Counted from the stretch's first letter, positions 51,694 through 60,821 are shown. The stretch is DNA of 64,000 nt from an uncultured Ruminococcus sp. (GCA_910584195.1 CAJTYV010000011.1:4255-68254); one strand, 5' to 3'. Program-made: numbers and translations. Notes: generated by a model not told the origin, from the sequence alone.

Positions 51694-52978
51694 AGTTATT
51701 TGAAGCGTTCATTTCGTCTAAGGTGACAGTTGCTGTCATTTCCTCTCCGTTTCTTATAAATGTCAGCTCTATTTCATCGCCTGCGGAGTGAAGATTTTTC
51801 TGGGCGGTAAGTTCTTCGGAGGTTGTAACCTCAGTGCCGTCAACAGCCGTAATGATGTCGCCTTTTTTCAGACCTGCCTTTGCAGCGGCGCTGTTCTCGG
51901 TAACGTCTACTACATACACTCCCATGGGCATATTGTACATCTGAGAAATGGTTTCCGTCACAGCCTGACAGCTTATGCCAAGCTGAGGTTTTCCAGTAAC
52001 ATAGCCGAAGTTCATAATGTCGTCCACGATCTTTGAAACCTCGTCAGAGGGGATAGCAAAGCCTATGCCCTCAATTGACGCTTCTCCATAGTAGGAACTT
52101 GACATTTTTGACGAGTTGATTCCTATTACCTGACCATATTTATTTATAAGAGGACCTCCTGAGTTGCCTGAGTTAATTGCGGCGTCTGTCTGAATAAGAT
52201 TCATAGACTTGTCGTTGATCGTTATGTTTCTGTTAAGTCCGGACACACAGCCCCTTGTAACTGTATTCATAAGGTCGAAACCGAGAGGATTTCCGATTGC
52301 GATCACGGTTTCTCCAAGCTTCAGATCATCGCTGCTGCCGAATTCCGCTGCTGTAAGATTTTTTTCGTCAACCTTAAGAACCGCAAGATCGCAGTCTGTA
52401 TCATAGCCGATAACCTCTGCTTCGTAGGTATCTTCTCCGAGAAGAACTTTTATAGCGGATGCAAGTCCGTATCCGTTTTGACTGTCGTATATAACGTGAG
52501 CGTTTGTGACTATGTAGCCGTCCTCTGTAATTATAACGCCTGTGCCTGTTCCGACAGGCTCCTGCTGAACTTGTTCGTTTCCGAAGTCAAATCCAAAGCC
52601 AAAAAATCCGTTTCTTCCGTTTTTTTGCTGTTCGGGCATTGAGAAGGTGGATTCTATACCAACAACAGACGGCATGACTTTTTCAACTATTTCTTCGCCT
52701 GACAGGACGTCTCCGTCAGATTGAGCAGTTTTAAGCATGCTGACCGTTTCGGCAGAGATATTATTTTCAGAATTAAAATTGTTTTCGGAAGTTACTGAAT
52801 TTTTCGGCGTTTCCGCAAACTGACGATAAACGCCGATAGAACCGGCTGAAACAATGGTCATAGCCATAAGAGATGCGGCGATTTTCAGTGCGATGCGCTT
52901 TTTCGGCTTTTTTGGGGAGGAAGTATTTGCTCCGTTGGCTTCTTCGATTTCTTCAATATTAAAATTATATTCATTCAT
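51692..52978 (-). CDS. htrA: HtrA/DegP-type serine protease
   Basis: 428 residues: short cytoplasmic N-terminus, one membrane helix, a Ser-rich linker, a trypsin-like domain with the triad His in IVTNAHVIYD, Asp in DTDCDLAVLKVD and Ser in INSGNSGGPLINKYG, and one C-terminal PDZ (GVYVVDVTENSAAAKAGLKKGDII). It degrades or refolds damaged surface proteins. ATG 52978 follows AAAAGGAACG. A likely -10 (TATAAT) lies near 53036. Confidence 0.95.
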   Translation of the reverse strand: MNEYNFNIEEIEEANGANTSSPKKPKKRIALKIAASLMAMTIVSAGSIGVYRQFAETPKNSVTSENNFNSENNISAETVSMLKTAQSDGDVLSGEEIVEKVMPSVVGIESTFSMPEQQKNGRNGFFGFGFDFGNEQVQQEPVGTGTGVIITEDGYIVTNAHVIYDSQNGYGLASAIKVLLGEDTYEAEVIGYDTDCDLAVLKVDEKNLTAAEFGSSDDLKLGETVIAIGNPLGFDLMNTVTRGCVSGLNRNITINDKSMNLIQTDAAINSGNSGGPLINKYGQVIGINSSKMSSSYYGEASIEGIGFAIPSDEVSKIVDDIMNFGYVTGKPQLGISCQAVTETISQMYNMPMGVYVVDVTENSAAAKAGLKKGDIITAVDGTEVTTSEELTAQKNLHSAGDEIELTFIRNGEEMTATVTLDEMNASNN

Positions 52979-53376
52979 TATAATCACGTTCCTTTTCATT
53001 TTTCGGAAGAACCTTTGTTCTTCTGTTGTGATTATATTATAGTTTCGTAATGTGAAATTAAATTGCTCTGTTTGTAAAAGTATATAAAATAATTTGTGAC
53101 GCTTTTTTCACCTGAATGTCTGAATTGTGAAAAAATGTGATAATCTGTTGGGAATAAAAAGCAGCCAAGCTTTTAGCCGACTGTTTGCTGCCTAAAATAA
53201 ACAGCGGATAATATTCTTTTTTATTTTTTCAGTCAATTTTATGTGCTGAATCGCCCCGAAAAATTTATTTGAAAATTTTTTCGACAAATATGTGACACTT
53301 TGCATAGGTGACTTGAATGTTGTTTATGAAAGCAAAAATTCCATGGAATACTTTCGATTATTTAAGGAGGACAGCT
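52979..53376. other. Divergent intergenic region between htrA and the ECF sigma gene
   Basis: Nearly 400 bases, AT-rich. It contains a minus-strand TATAAT for htrA, a GCAGC/GCTGC hairpin flanked by A's and T-rich stretches (about 53161-53197), and a likely but unassigned promoter for the sigma gene. I see no recognisable ECF promoter pair and no small gene. Confidence 0.45.
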
Positions 53377-53943
53377 ATGACCGGAAATGAGTACTGTGCA
53401 TTACACAGGAGAGCGCCTGATGAAGCGTATGACGCGCTCTTTGAATGCTACTGCGACTACGTTCACGCTATAGTTTACAATAAACTCAGGAGCGTTGCTT
53501 CACGTGAGGATATAGAGGAGTGTGTGTGCGATATATTCGCCGATATTTTCTTCAAATACGATGTGAACGGTGGGTTTGACGGCGATATGAAGGGCTACAT
53601 CGGGACTGTCGCAAAGCGGAGGGCTATCAACGCCTATCGCAGCCTTACTGCGAGAGCAGGACATTTTTCCGGGGAAACGGACGACTACCTTGAAAGTGTC
53701 AGCTCCGGATTGGATATTGAAGCCGACCATGATAAAGAAGAGACAAGGACTGTTCTGATAAGCAAGATAAATGAGCTTGGCGAGCCTGATTCCACTATTA
53801 TCCTTCAAAAATACTACTACGACCGTTCTTCAAATGAGATTGCGAAGCTGCTGTCAATGAAAGCTTCGGCAGTGCGTATGCGTGCGTCAAGAGCGCTCGA
53901 AAAGCTAAAAAAATCACTGGCTGCTGCCGGTATCACATTATAA
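53377..53943 (+). CDS. ECF-type RNA polymerase sigma factor
   Basis: 188 residues. Region 2 (AYDALFECYCDYVHAIVYNKLRSVASREDIEECVCDIFADIF) and region 4 (LGEPDSTIILQKYYYDRSSNEIAKLLSMKASAVRMRASRALEKLK) are present, region 3 absent, as in ECF factors. ATG 53377 has AAGGAGG upstream. The next gene, 12 bases later, encodes a membrane protein that looks like its anti-sigma factor. Confidence 0.9.
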   Translation: MTGNEYCALHRRAPDEAYDALFECYCDYVHAIVYNKLRSVASREDIEECVCDIFADIFFKYDVNGGFDGDMKGYIGTVAKRRAINAYRSLTARAGHFSGETDDYLESVSSGLDIEADHDKEETRTVLISKINELGEPDSTIILQKYYYDRSSNEIAKLLSMKASAVRMRASRALEKLKKSLAAAGITL

Positions 53944-53955
53944 GGAGTGGTTACT

Positions 53956-55341
53956 ATGAAAGAGAATCGTGAATTTGATATGCTTGAAAATGCGAACGAT
54001 AACGAAGTAGAATTCCTTGCAAAGATCCCGGTGCTGACAAAGAAAGAAAAAGAGAGAATGTTGAAAATGAGTAAAAACAAGCTGAATAAAATGAACAGAG
54101 AAAGTAATATAGAAAAACAGGTAAGCGGCGTTGAGCAGTACAAACGTCCGAGGTGGTACACATTTGCTTCTGCTGCAGCCAGTGTAGTTCTCGTTGCAGG
54201 TATTGCCGGTACAGCGATATTCTTGCACAGAAGCGATCTGACACCTGAAGTGACGGATAATGCGCCGGACTCAGCCGTTGTGGAGGAACTGTTCGATAAG
54301 ATCAACGAACTCAATCTTATCTGTTCCGGAGGCGGTGTAGAAGTTGACGAGAGCACACCTGGGAATTATGAAGTTTTGTATGATGAAACCAGAAATGCCG
54401 TATATTATCCCGTCACTGACGCACGCTTCAAAACAGTTGAAGATGTTCAGGACTACTTTAAGCAGTATGTTGCTGATCCGCTCGAAACTTCCAAGTATCA
54501 TTCGTACTTCGTTGATGTTTTTTCTTCGCCGCTGTTTAAAACTGATGAGAATACCGATTCGTTCTATTTCAAGAAAAATGATGATGCTGAGATGATAGCG
54601 GTCAATATCGAACTTGAAAAAAACGATGACGGCGTTGTCCCGGTCGATATAAAGCTCGCAGATGAGGCTGAGATAAAGGACATTTATGAAAAAGGATACG
54701 ATTTTTCCGTTCCTGCAACGGTAGGCGATACTTCCGGCACGATTCACGGCAGGATAGTTCTCGAAGGCGGAAAGTGGAAAATGAGCGAGTATACTGTAGA
54801 TTTTCTGTCGGACGAGGAGAATAAAGAGAGCGGTACAGATAATTTGGCTGCGTATTCCGCTCTGTCAAATCTCGTGGAATTTGATAAAATAATCAACGCC
54901 GGAAAAGTATCGGTAGACGAGGACGACGTTAAGGAAGTCTCCATTGGAGACGGGTATCGCTCATATTATCGTGTAACTGACGAGCGATTCAAGAAAATAA
55001 ACGATGTAAAGGAATATTTATCCGATTCGTTTACTAAATCGTTCTTAAACGAAAACAGCTATTACATTTGGGATGGTAATTCCTCTGTTTTCAAGGAGAT
55101 AGACGGTAAGCTCTATTATACTTTAGCAGGAAAAGTAGAATGGTTATACTTTTTTGGCAGTCCGAGCATAGAGAACGAGACTGATGACAGCTTCCAAATA
55201 TCTGCCGACAGCCACGGTTTTTATACCGTGTATATTGATAAGGTCAAGATATCCTGCGTAAAGGAGGACGGCAAGTGGAAGATCGACAAGTATGAAGTTA
55301 CTGAGCTTTCCGAAGAACTCGATGATAGAAGCGAGTTTTAA
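53956..55341 (+). CDS. Putative membrane anti-sigma factor with two extracellular repeats
   Basis: 461 residues. About 70 cytoplasmic residues (acidic then basic, with LAKIPVLTKKEKERMLKM), one membrane helix (about 74-96), then two related extracytoplasmic units, each with YYPVTDARFKTVEDVQDYF or YYRVTDERFKKINDVKEYL near its middle and GGKWKMSEY or DGKWKIDKY at its end. The motif resembles IseA-type endopeptidase-inhibitor domains, tentatively. Position directly after the ECF gene argues for a one-component stress sensor that holds the sigma factor. AAGGAG precedes the ATG. Confidence 0.75.
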   Translation: MKENREFDMLENANDNEVEFLAKIPVLTKKEKERMLKMSKNKLNKMNRESNIEKQVSGVEQYKRPRWYTFASAAASVVLVAGIAGTAIFLHRSDLTPEVTDNAPDSAVVEELFDKINELNLICSGGGVEVDESTPGNYEVLYDETRNAVYYPVTDARFKTVEDVQDYFKQYVADPLETSKYHSYFVDVFSSPLFKTDENTDSFYFKKNDDAEMIAVNIELEKNDDGVVPVDIKLADEAEIKDIYEKGYDFSVPATVGDTSGTIHGRIVLEGGKWKMSEYTVDFLSDEENKESGTDNLAAYSALSNLVEFDKIINAGKVSVDEDDVKEVSIGDGYRSYYRVTDERFKKINDVKEYLSDSFTKSFLNENSYYIWDGNSSVFKEIDGKLYYTLAGKVEWLYFFGSPSIENETDDSFQISADSHGFYTVYIDKVKISCVKEDGKWKIDKYEVTELSEELDDRSEF

Positions 55342-55414
55342 AATTTACAGCTCCGGCATAATCACAATTGATATGAAGCTTCGGCAATGCTAAGATCGTA
55401 TAAAGCAGAGCTTT

Positions 55415-55496
55415 GAAAAACCCCGATTTTACTGATGAGATCGGGGTTTTAAACAAACTGAACGGCAGAGGTCATATTAAACTCTGCCGTTTTTGT
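55415..55496. terminator. Two consecutive terminators
   Basis: AAAACCCCGAT/ATCGGGGTTTT (55417-55450) and AACGGCAGAG/CTCTGCCGTT followed by TTTTG (55461-55495). They end the sigma operon and probably also the minus-strand transporter gene. Confidence 0.8.
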
Positions 55497-55514
55497 TGTA
55501 TTATCATTATGTTG

Positions 55515-56699
55515 TTATGAGCCGGGAAAATAGTCGTTCGTATCGGAGGACATATTTTTTCCCTCAAGCCGATAAGCAATAAATTCCTGGAGAAGAGAGT
55601 AGAGAACTGCAAATACGGGTACTCCCAATATCATGCCTGCAAAGCCGAAAAGTCCGCCGCCGACAAGTATGGAGAAAAGCACCCAAAACGCTGAAATTCC
55701 GGTAGATTGTCCGAGAATTTTAGGACCTATGACATTTCCGTCAAGCTGTTGTATAACGAGTATCAGAATAAGAAACGGTATTACCTGTTTTGGCGAAGCC
55801 ACTAAAAGAAGAAATGCGCTTGGTATTGCACCGATAAACGGACCGAAAAACGGAATAACATTTGTAACTCCGACAATAACAGAGATGAGAACGACAAAAT
55901 CAAGCTTCATAACCGTCATGCTGATGAAGCAAAGACATCCGATTATAATGGAGTCAATTATTTTTCCCGAAATAAAGCCGCTTATCGAAGTATTTGTCTG
56001 CGCGCATATTCTGAAAAAGGTTTTTGATGCTCTTGAAGGCAGAATAGCGCATGAGAATTTTTTCATCTGAGCCTGAAAGTGTTCCTTGCCGTAAAGAAAA
56101 TAAACCGCTACAATAATTCCTATCAAAAAATCCTTGATAGCCACAATAAAGCTGAGTGTGCTGTCGGTTATTTTGACCATAATATCGCCGATTTTAGGAA
56201 CAATATTATTAATGAACTCCATTATGGTTTTTTCGATGTTGTTTATTTGTTTGTTGACTTCGGTGAGAAGCTCAGGATATTTAACAAGAATTGAATCGAT
56301 CCATTTTTTGAAGTTGCTTAAATAAGTGCCGATATTGTCAATAATGCTTGTAATACTTTCGAAAACCTGCGGCAGAATAATTGACGCTAAAGCCGCAATA
56401 GCAGCAAGAAACAACAGCATAGCAAGGCTGAGCGATATTATACGATTCAGTTTGAAATGCGGCTTGTTTTTTTCAGTCAGTTTTTTCAGCCTTTTTTCAA
56501 ACCATTTCATAATAGGATTAACGAGATACGCAATGACCAGTCCCCAAGTTATCGGAGCTATAATGGAAAGGAACTTTTTTACAAAGTCACCCAGTCCCGT
56601 AAAATTGAACAGGAGCGCGTATATTACAAGGCATGCCGCAAAGGTCAGCACAGTATATACAGAAATAGTGGTGTATTTGGTATTCCAGTTTATTTTCAT
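55515..56699 (-). CDS. AI-2E family (PerM-like) transporter
   Basis: 394 residues, about eight membrane helices. The PerM/AI-2E pattern is clear: APITWGLVIAYLVNPI near the N-terminus, a long periplasmic helical part (IDSILVKYPELLTEVNKQINNIEKTI), then GVTNVIPFFGPFIGAIP and the LDGNVIGPKILGQSTGIS motif. Members export varied small molecules and some act in sodium/proton exchange; autoinducer-2 export is only the family's name here. It is alone on its strand. Confidence 0.92.
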   Translation of the reverse strand: MKINWNTKYTTISVYTVLTFAACLVIYALLFNFTGLGDFVKKFLSIIAPITWGLVIAYLVNPIMKWFEKRLKKLTEKNKPHFKLNRIISLSLAMLLFLAAIAALASIILPQVFESITSIIDNIGTYLSNFKKWIDSILVKYPELLTEVNKQINNIEKTIMEFINNIVPKIGDIMVKITDSTLSFIVAIKDFLIGIIVAVYFLYGKEHFQAQMKKFSCAILPSRASKTFFRICAQTNTSISGFISGKIIDSIIIGCLCFISMTVMKLDFVVLISVIVGVTNVIPFFGPFIGAIPSAFLLLVASPKQVIPFLILILVIQQLDGNVIGPKILGQSTGISAFWVLFSILVGGGLFGFAGMILGVPVFAVLYSLLQEFIAYRLEGKNMSSDTNDYFPGS

Positions 56700-56795
56700 T
56701 TGTTCACTCCTTGGCTTCTGTCTTGCAGACCAAAATTAATATACAAATATTATATCATTTTTCCAAAGCGAATGCAAGTTAATTTAAAAAATTTC

Positions 56796-56824
56796 TTGCA
56801 ATTATCACGAAGCTGTGATATAAT
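56796..56824 (+). promoter_or_regulatory. Promoter of the preQ1 operon
   Basis: TTGCAA (56796-56801), 17 bp, TATAAT (56819-56824), 56 bases before queD. The short leader holds no preQ1 riboswitch that I recognise. Confidence 0.8.
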
Positions 56825-56879
56825 AATAACAAGATATGAGAAATAAAACGAATAAGGTCGTTTGTCAGGGAGATAGAAT

Positions 56880-57299
56880 ATGTATTATCTGAAAACATCA
56901 GCCGCTTTTGATTCGGCGCATTTTCTTAAAGGATACGAGGGCAAATGCGCCAATATCCACGGTCATCGCTGGACGATCGAGGTCAGTATAAAAGGCGGAG
57001 ATCTTCAAGATGACGGTACGAAGCGCGGTATGCTTATTGATTTCGGCGATTTAAAGAAAAAAGTCCGCTGTCTTGCAGACAGCTTCGACCATGCCCTTAT
57101 TTACGAAAAGGACAGCCTGAAGACTGCAACCGCCGAGGCTCTTAGCAGCGAGGGGTTCACTTTAATAGAAGTACCGTTCAGACCTACTGCAGAGAATTTT
57201 GCCCGTCACTTTTATGAAATGCTGTCCCTTGACGGATTGCCGGCATGTTCGGTGACCGTTTACGAAACTCCCGATAACTGCGCGGTTTACGAGGCGTAA
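56880..57299 (+). CDS. queD: 6-carboxy-5,6,7,8-tetrahydropterin synthase
   Basis: 139 residues. QueD makes 6-carboxytetrahydropterin from dihydroneopterin triphosphate, step two toward preQ0. The zinc ligands lie in FDSAHFL and IHGHRW, and the acidic and histidine catalytic residues in SFDHALI and ETPDNC. First gene of queD-queE-folE-queC-queF. GGGAGA precedes the ATG. A hairpin follows in the 102-base gap before queE. Confidence 0.96.
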   Translation: MYYLKTSAAFDSAHFLKGYEGKCANIHGHRWTIEVSIKGGDLQDDGTKRGMLIDFGDLKKKVRCLADSFDHALIYEKDSLKTATAEALSSEGFTLIEVPFRPTAENFARHFYEMLSLDGLPACSVTVYETPDNCAVYEA

Positions 57300-57401
57300 A
57301 AAATGCGGAAAACAGGAATTTTAGAGTGCGTTTTACAATTCGGCGGATATTTGGAGTATCTCCGCCTGAATTGCAGACAGTAATTATCAGAGAGGTATAA
57401 T

Positions 57402-58064
57402 ATGAAATATCCCATAGCGGAAAAATTTGTAAGCATAAACGGCGAGGGAACAAAGGCAGGAGAGCTTGCTGTATTTATACGCTTTAGCAAATGCAATCTG
57501 AACTGCACTTACTGCGATACGAAGTGGGCGAATGCCGATGAATGTGACGCAGAGATGCTTTCTCCGGAACAGATTGCAGGATATGTTTACGGAACAGGTA
57601 TTAAAAACGTTACGCTGACAGGCGGTGAGCCGCTTTTGCAGAAAGGACTTTATGCCATTATAGAAATGCTTGCGGAACAGGGAAACAAAGTTGAAATAGA
57701 AACTAACGGCAGTATTTCAATTGCCGAATTTTGTGGAAAAAAGCATCGTCCTTGTTTTACTCTTGATTATAAGCTGCCCGGCAGCGGCATGGAATCGGCA
57801 ATGGAGCTTGGAAATTACAATTATCTGAAATCAGATGATACGGTAAAATTTGTCTCGGGAAGTCTTTCAGATCTTGAACGCGCAGTTGAAATTATTGAAA
57901 AATACGAGCTTACAAAAAAATGCAGCGTGTACATAAGTCCTGTATTCGGCAGTATAGATCCTGCCGATATTGTGGAATTCATGAAAAACAAACGTCTTAA
58001 CGGTGTGAAACTGCAATTGCAGCTTCACAAATTTATTTGGGATCCCGAGGAAAGAGGCGTATAA
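57402..58064 (+). CDS. queE: 7-carboxy-7-deazaguanine synthase
   Basis: 220 residues, a short radical-SAM enzyme that contracts the pterin ring to carboxydeazaguanine. The cluster motif is CNLNCTYC (CxxxCxxC), followed by the GG motif LTGGEPLLQ. The N-terminal SINGEGTKAGELAVFIRF is typical. AGAGAGG precedes the ATG. folE starts right after its stop codon. Confidence 0.95.
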   Translation: MKYPIAEKFVSINGEGTKAGELAVFIRFSKCNLNCTYCDTKWANADECDAEMLSPEQIAGYVYGTGIKNVTLTGGEPLLQKGLYAIIEMLAEQGNKVEIETNGSISIAEFCGKKHRPCFTLDYKLPGSGMESAMELGNYNYLKSDDTVKFVSGSLSDLERAVEIIEKYELTKKCSVYISPVFGSIDPADIVEFMKNKRLNGVKLQLQLHKFIWDPEERGV

Positions 58065-58065
58065 T

Positions 58066-58626
58066 ATGGATAAGGAAAAAATCGAATATCACATACGGGG
58101 ACTTATTGAAGCTATAGGCGAAGATCCATGCCGGGAGGGTCTTGCCGAAACTCCGAAGCGTGTGGCGTCCATGCTTGAAGAGGTTCTTGCGGGGACTGCA
58201 TATTCCAATCATGAAATTGCCGAAATGTTCGGTAAAACTTTTACATCCGAGCAGTCGGACGCAGAAGAAGCGGTCGTAATGAAAGATATAACGGTTTTTA
58301 GCTACTGCGAGCATCATCTTGCGCTTATGTACGATATGACGGTAAACGTTGCGTATATTCCGAGAGGAAGAGTTCTTGGTTTAAGCAAAATTGCAAGGAT
58401 ATGCGATATGGCGGCAAAGCGGCTTCAATTGCAGGAACGTCTCGGGCGCGATATAGCGGAGATAATCTCAGAGGCAGCCGGTTCTCCTGATGTGGGAGTG
58501 AAAATACTTGGCTCTCACAGCTGTATGACGGCTCGCGGAATACGGAATGCATCTGCCCGTACAGAAACAAGAACTTATACGGGCGAGTTTAAAAATAACC
58601 GCTATCTGCAAAAATTACTCGATTGA
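58066..58626 (+). CDS. folE: GTP cyclohydrolase I
   Basis: 186 residues. FolE opens GTP to dihydroneopterin triphosphate, the shared first step of folate and queuosine synthesis. Signatures are the CEHHLALMYD zinc/active-site motif, the LGLSKIARICDMAAKRLQLQERLG stretch (key residues spaced over it) and GSHSCMTARG. Its place inside the que operon suggests dedicated supply for preQ1. Confidence 0.96.
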   Translation: MDKEKIEYHIRGLIEAIGEDPCREGLAETPKRVASMLEEVLAGTAYSNHEIAEMFGKTFTSEQSDAEEAVVMKDITVFSYCEHHLALMYDMTVNVAYIPRGRVLGLSKIARICDMAAKRLQLQERLGRDIAEIISEAAGSPDVGVKILGSHSCMTARGIRNASARTETRTYTGEFKNNRYLQKLLD

Positions 58627-58634
58627 GGTGAATT

Positions 58635-59318
58635 ATGAAAGCATTGGTTTTGTTCAGCGGAGGAGTAGACAGCGCGACCTGTCTTGGAATTGCCGTAAAG
58701 GAATACGGTGCGGAGAATGTTATAGCGCTTTCAATTTATTACGGTCAGAAGCATGATAAGGAAATACAGGCGGCGCGAAAAATTGCGGAATATTACGGCG
58801 TGACGCTGAAAACGCTTGATTTAACTCTTATTTTCAAGGATTCTGAATGCTCGCTGCTTGTCGGTTCAGGTGCGGAAATTCCGCAGGAAAGCTATGCCGA
58901 ACAACTTGAAAAGACCGGCGGAAAGCCTGTTTCAACGTATGTTCCGTTCAGAAACGGATTGTTTATTTCTTCGGCGGCAAGCGTCGCTTTGTCCAATGAC
59001 TGCGGAGTTATCTATTACGGAGCGCACAGCGATGATGCGGCAGGCAATGCGTATCCCGATTGTTCGGCAGCATTTAACAATGCTATGAACGATGCGGTAT
59101 ATATCGGCAGCGGAGAGCAGCTTAAAATAGCAGCGCCGTTCGTTGAGCTTACCAAAGCCGACATCGTGAAAATGGGACTTGAACTGGGCGTACCATATGA
59201 GCTGACATGGAGCTGTTATGAGGGCGGAGAAAAGCCGTGCGGCGTGTGCGGAACCTGCCGAGACAGAATGGCGGCATTCGAGGCTAACGGAGTAAATGAT
59301 CCATTATTAATGGGATAA
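58635..59318 (+). CDS. queC: 7-cyano-7-deazaguanine synthase
   Basis: 227 residues. QueC converts carboxydeazaguanine to preQ0 with ATP and ammonia. The PP-loop FSGGVDSAT lies at the N-terminus and the zinc cysteines at CYEGGEKPCGVCGTCRDR near the C-terminus. FVPFRNGLF-type segment appears as YVPFRNGLFISSAAS. Eight bases after folE, with GAGGTG. Confidence 0.96.
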   Translation: MKALVLFSGGVDSATCLGIAVKEYGAENVIALSIYYGQKHDKEIQAARKIAEYYGVTLKTLDLTLIFKDSECSLLVGSGAEIPQESYAEQLEKTGGKPVSTYVPFRNGLFISSAASVALSNDCGVIYYGAHSDDAAGNAYPDCSAAFNNAMNDAVYIGSGEQLKIAAPFVELTKADIVKMGLELGVPYELTWSCYEGGEKPCGVCGTCRDRMAAFEANGVNDPLLMG

Positions 59319-59329
59319 GGAGAATAAAA

Positions 59330-59827
59330 ATGTCAGGCATAATTGAGAATGAAAAAGGAAATCTCACGCTTTTGGGAAATAAGAATACAAAATATCGTTC
59401 CGATTACAGTCCCGAGGTACTGGAGACTTTTGACAACAAGCACCCCGACAGGGATTATTTTGTAAAGTTCAACTGTCCCGAGTTTACAAGCCTTTGTCCT
59501 ATTACGGGACAGCCGGATTTTGCGACTATCTACATATCATACGTTCCCGATATAAAAATGGTGGAGAGCAAGTCGCTTAAACTGTACCTTTTCAGTTTCA
59601 GAGATCACGGCGATTTTCATGAGGACTGCGTAAATATCATCATGAACGACCTTATCGAATTAATGAATCCGAAATACATAGAAGTGTGGGGAAAATTCCT
59701 GCCGCGCGGAGGTATATCAATTGACCCTTACTGCAACTACGGCAGACCCGGTACGAAATGGGAGCAGGTGGCATGGGATAGATTGTCGCACCATGACTTA
59801 TATCCTGAATCTGTAAACAACAGATAA
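59330..59827 (+). CDS. queF: NADPH-dependent 7-cyano-7-deazaguanine reductase
   Basis: 165 residues, unimodal YkvM-type QueF, which reduces the preQ0 nitrile to preQ1. The catalytic cysteine lies in FTSLCPITGQPDFA, and the QueF motif residues follow in ESKSLKLYLFSFRDHG and the HEDC stretch. AAGGAG precedes the ATG. Last gene of the operon; with QueH at 29 kb the window covers both ends of queuosine synthesis except Tgt and QueA. Confidence 0.96.
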   Translation: MSGIIENEKGNLTLLGNKNTKYRSDYSPEVLETFDNKHPDRDYFVKFNCPEFTSLCPITGQPDFATIYISYVPDIKMVESKSLKLYLFSFRDHGDFHEDCVNIIMNDLIELMNPKYIEVWGKFLPRGGISIDPYCNYGRPGTKWEQVAWDRLSHHDLYPESVNNR

Positions 59828-59858
59828 CGAATAAAATATGCTCCTCGGCATAAAATAA

Positions 59859-59879
59859 CTCTGTACAATTTGTACAGAG
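59859..59879. promoter_or_regulatory. Perfect palindrome overlapping a ribosome binding site
   Basis: CTCTGTACAA-T-TTGTACAGAG: a 10-bp inverted repeat whose right end runs into the GAGGAGG of the following small gene. In RNA the hairpin would hide part of that site; in DNA it could be an operator. Confidence 0.6.
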
Positions 59880-59888
59880 GAGGAAGTT

Positions 59889-60068
59889 ATGGATAAATTT
59901 GATATGCCTGTAGGTCTTGGAATGGCATTGGCGATGAATCCTGAAGCAATGCAAAAGTTTGCTATGCTGCCCGATGAAAAAAAGTGGCAGGTGGTAAGCG
60001 GTACTCATGCCGTTGAATCGCGTGATGAAATGAGACAATATGTCGAAAATATTATAACCGCATACTGA
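59889..60068 (+). CDS. Small conserved protein of unknown function
   Basis: 59 residues starting MDKFDMPVGLGMALAMNPEAM, with FAMLPDEKKWQVVSGTHAV and SRDEMRQYVENI later. This pattern is common in short Clostridia proteins and faintly resembles the C-terminal part of YdeI/OmpD-associated proteins. A strong GAGGAGG lies five bases ahead of the ATG and a terminator follows the stop. It is 61 bases downstream of queF, behind a palindrome. Confidence 0.75.
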   Translation: MDKFDMPVGLGMALAMNPEAMQKFAMLPDEKKWQVVSGTHAVESRDEMRQYVENIITAY

Positions 60069-60080
60069 TTCAATAAGAAT

Positions 60081-60116
60081 AAAAACGTCCCCGATAAGCA
60101 GTCGGGGGCGTTTTAC
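60081..60116. terminator. Bidirectional terminator
   Basis: AAAACGTCCCCGA/TCGGGGGCGTTTT with A's before and T's after, between converging genes. Confidence 0.9.
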
Positions 60117-60821
60117 TTATAGTCCCTGCATTCTTTCAGGTTCATCATGGGCGTGTTCGTAGTCGTATTCGGGAGTAGTTTTATGAACCGGAAAAGTGTC
60201 CCGTGAATTAAGGTCGACATCGCTCATTGTATCAGAGCTTGTTTTAATGATACGTTCGTAATTTTGCTGATATTCGTCCTTTATTTCACGTTGTTTTTTA
60301 TCGAATTCCTGATTTATTCGCCGTTCGTTAAAGTGCGGAAATCCGCTCTGTGTTTCTAAATATGCGTACTGCTTATTTGAACGTATTGTAATAATACATA
60401 ACGCCGCCGATAATATTGTCAGTAATCTGTTAAAGCTCAGATCTGTTGTCATCATGCCTAAAATCAGATCAAGGAAAGTTACCGACACAATATTGAATAT
60501 GGCGCTGATGACCTGAAATATAAGTGCGTACAAAGCATAGCTGTTCTTGTGCTTATAGCAGGAAAGTATTCCGAAAACGACAATCCCTGATTTCAGGATA
60601 AAAGTATCGAAAATTACTCCGGCGGCGTTTATTTCAGGCATCATTATTCCTGCAATCAAGCATATCAAGGCATAAGGCAGATAAATAGCTGCATATACTA
60701 TAGTGACCCTGTTGTAGATCTTGGTGATACGGCGCATTGCGGTGTTGTTTTTAGCTATTTCATCCAATTTTGTCACTTCTTTCTGCAATTGTGCATAATA
60801 TGTTATATCCGTTCGGGACAT
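60117..60821 (-). CDS. Membrane protein of unknown function
   Basis: 234 residues. An N-terminal helical segment (YAQLQKEVTKLDEIAKNNTAMRR), four membrane helices (about 37-60, 67-85, 93-118, 124-142), then a charged cytoplasmic tail with a coiled-coil stretch (INQEFDKKQREIKDEYQQNYE). No family recognised. Its start overlaps the stop of the phosphodiesterase gene by one base, so the two are co-translated. Confidence 0.7.
   Translation of the reverse strand: MSRTDITYYAQLQKEVTKLDEIAKNNTAMRRITKIYNRVTIVYAAIYLPYALICLIAGIMMPEINAAGVIFDTFILKSGIVVFGILSCYKHKNSYALYALIFQVISAIFNIVSVTFLDLILGMMTTDLSFNRLLTILSAALCIITIRSNKQYAYLETQSGFPHFNERRINQEFDKKQREIKDEYQQNYERIIKTSSDTMSDVDLNSRDTFPVHKTTPEYDYEHAHDEPERMQGL

Noticed and set aside
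56700..56879. preQ1 riboswitch ahead of queD
   Set aside because: The leader after the promoter is only about 50 bases and lacks the pseudoknot pattern of preQ1-I or longer stems of the other classes, as far as can be judged by eye.
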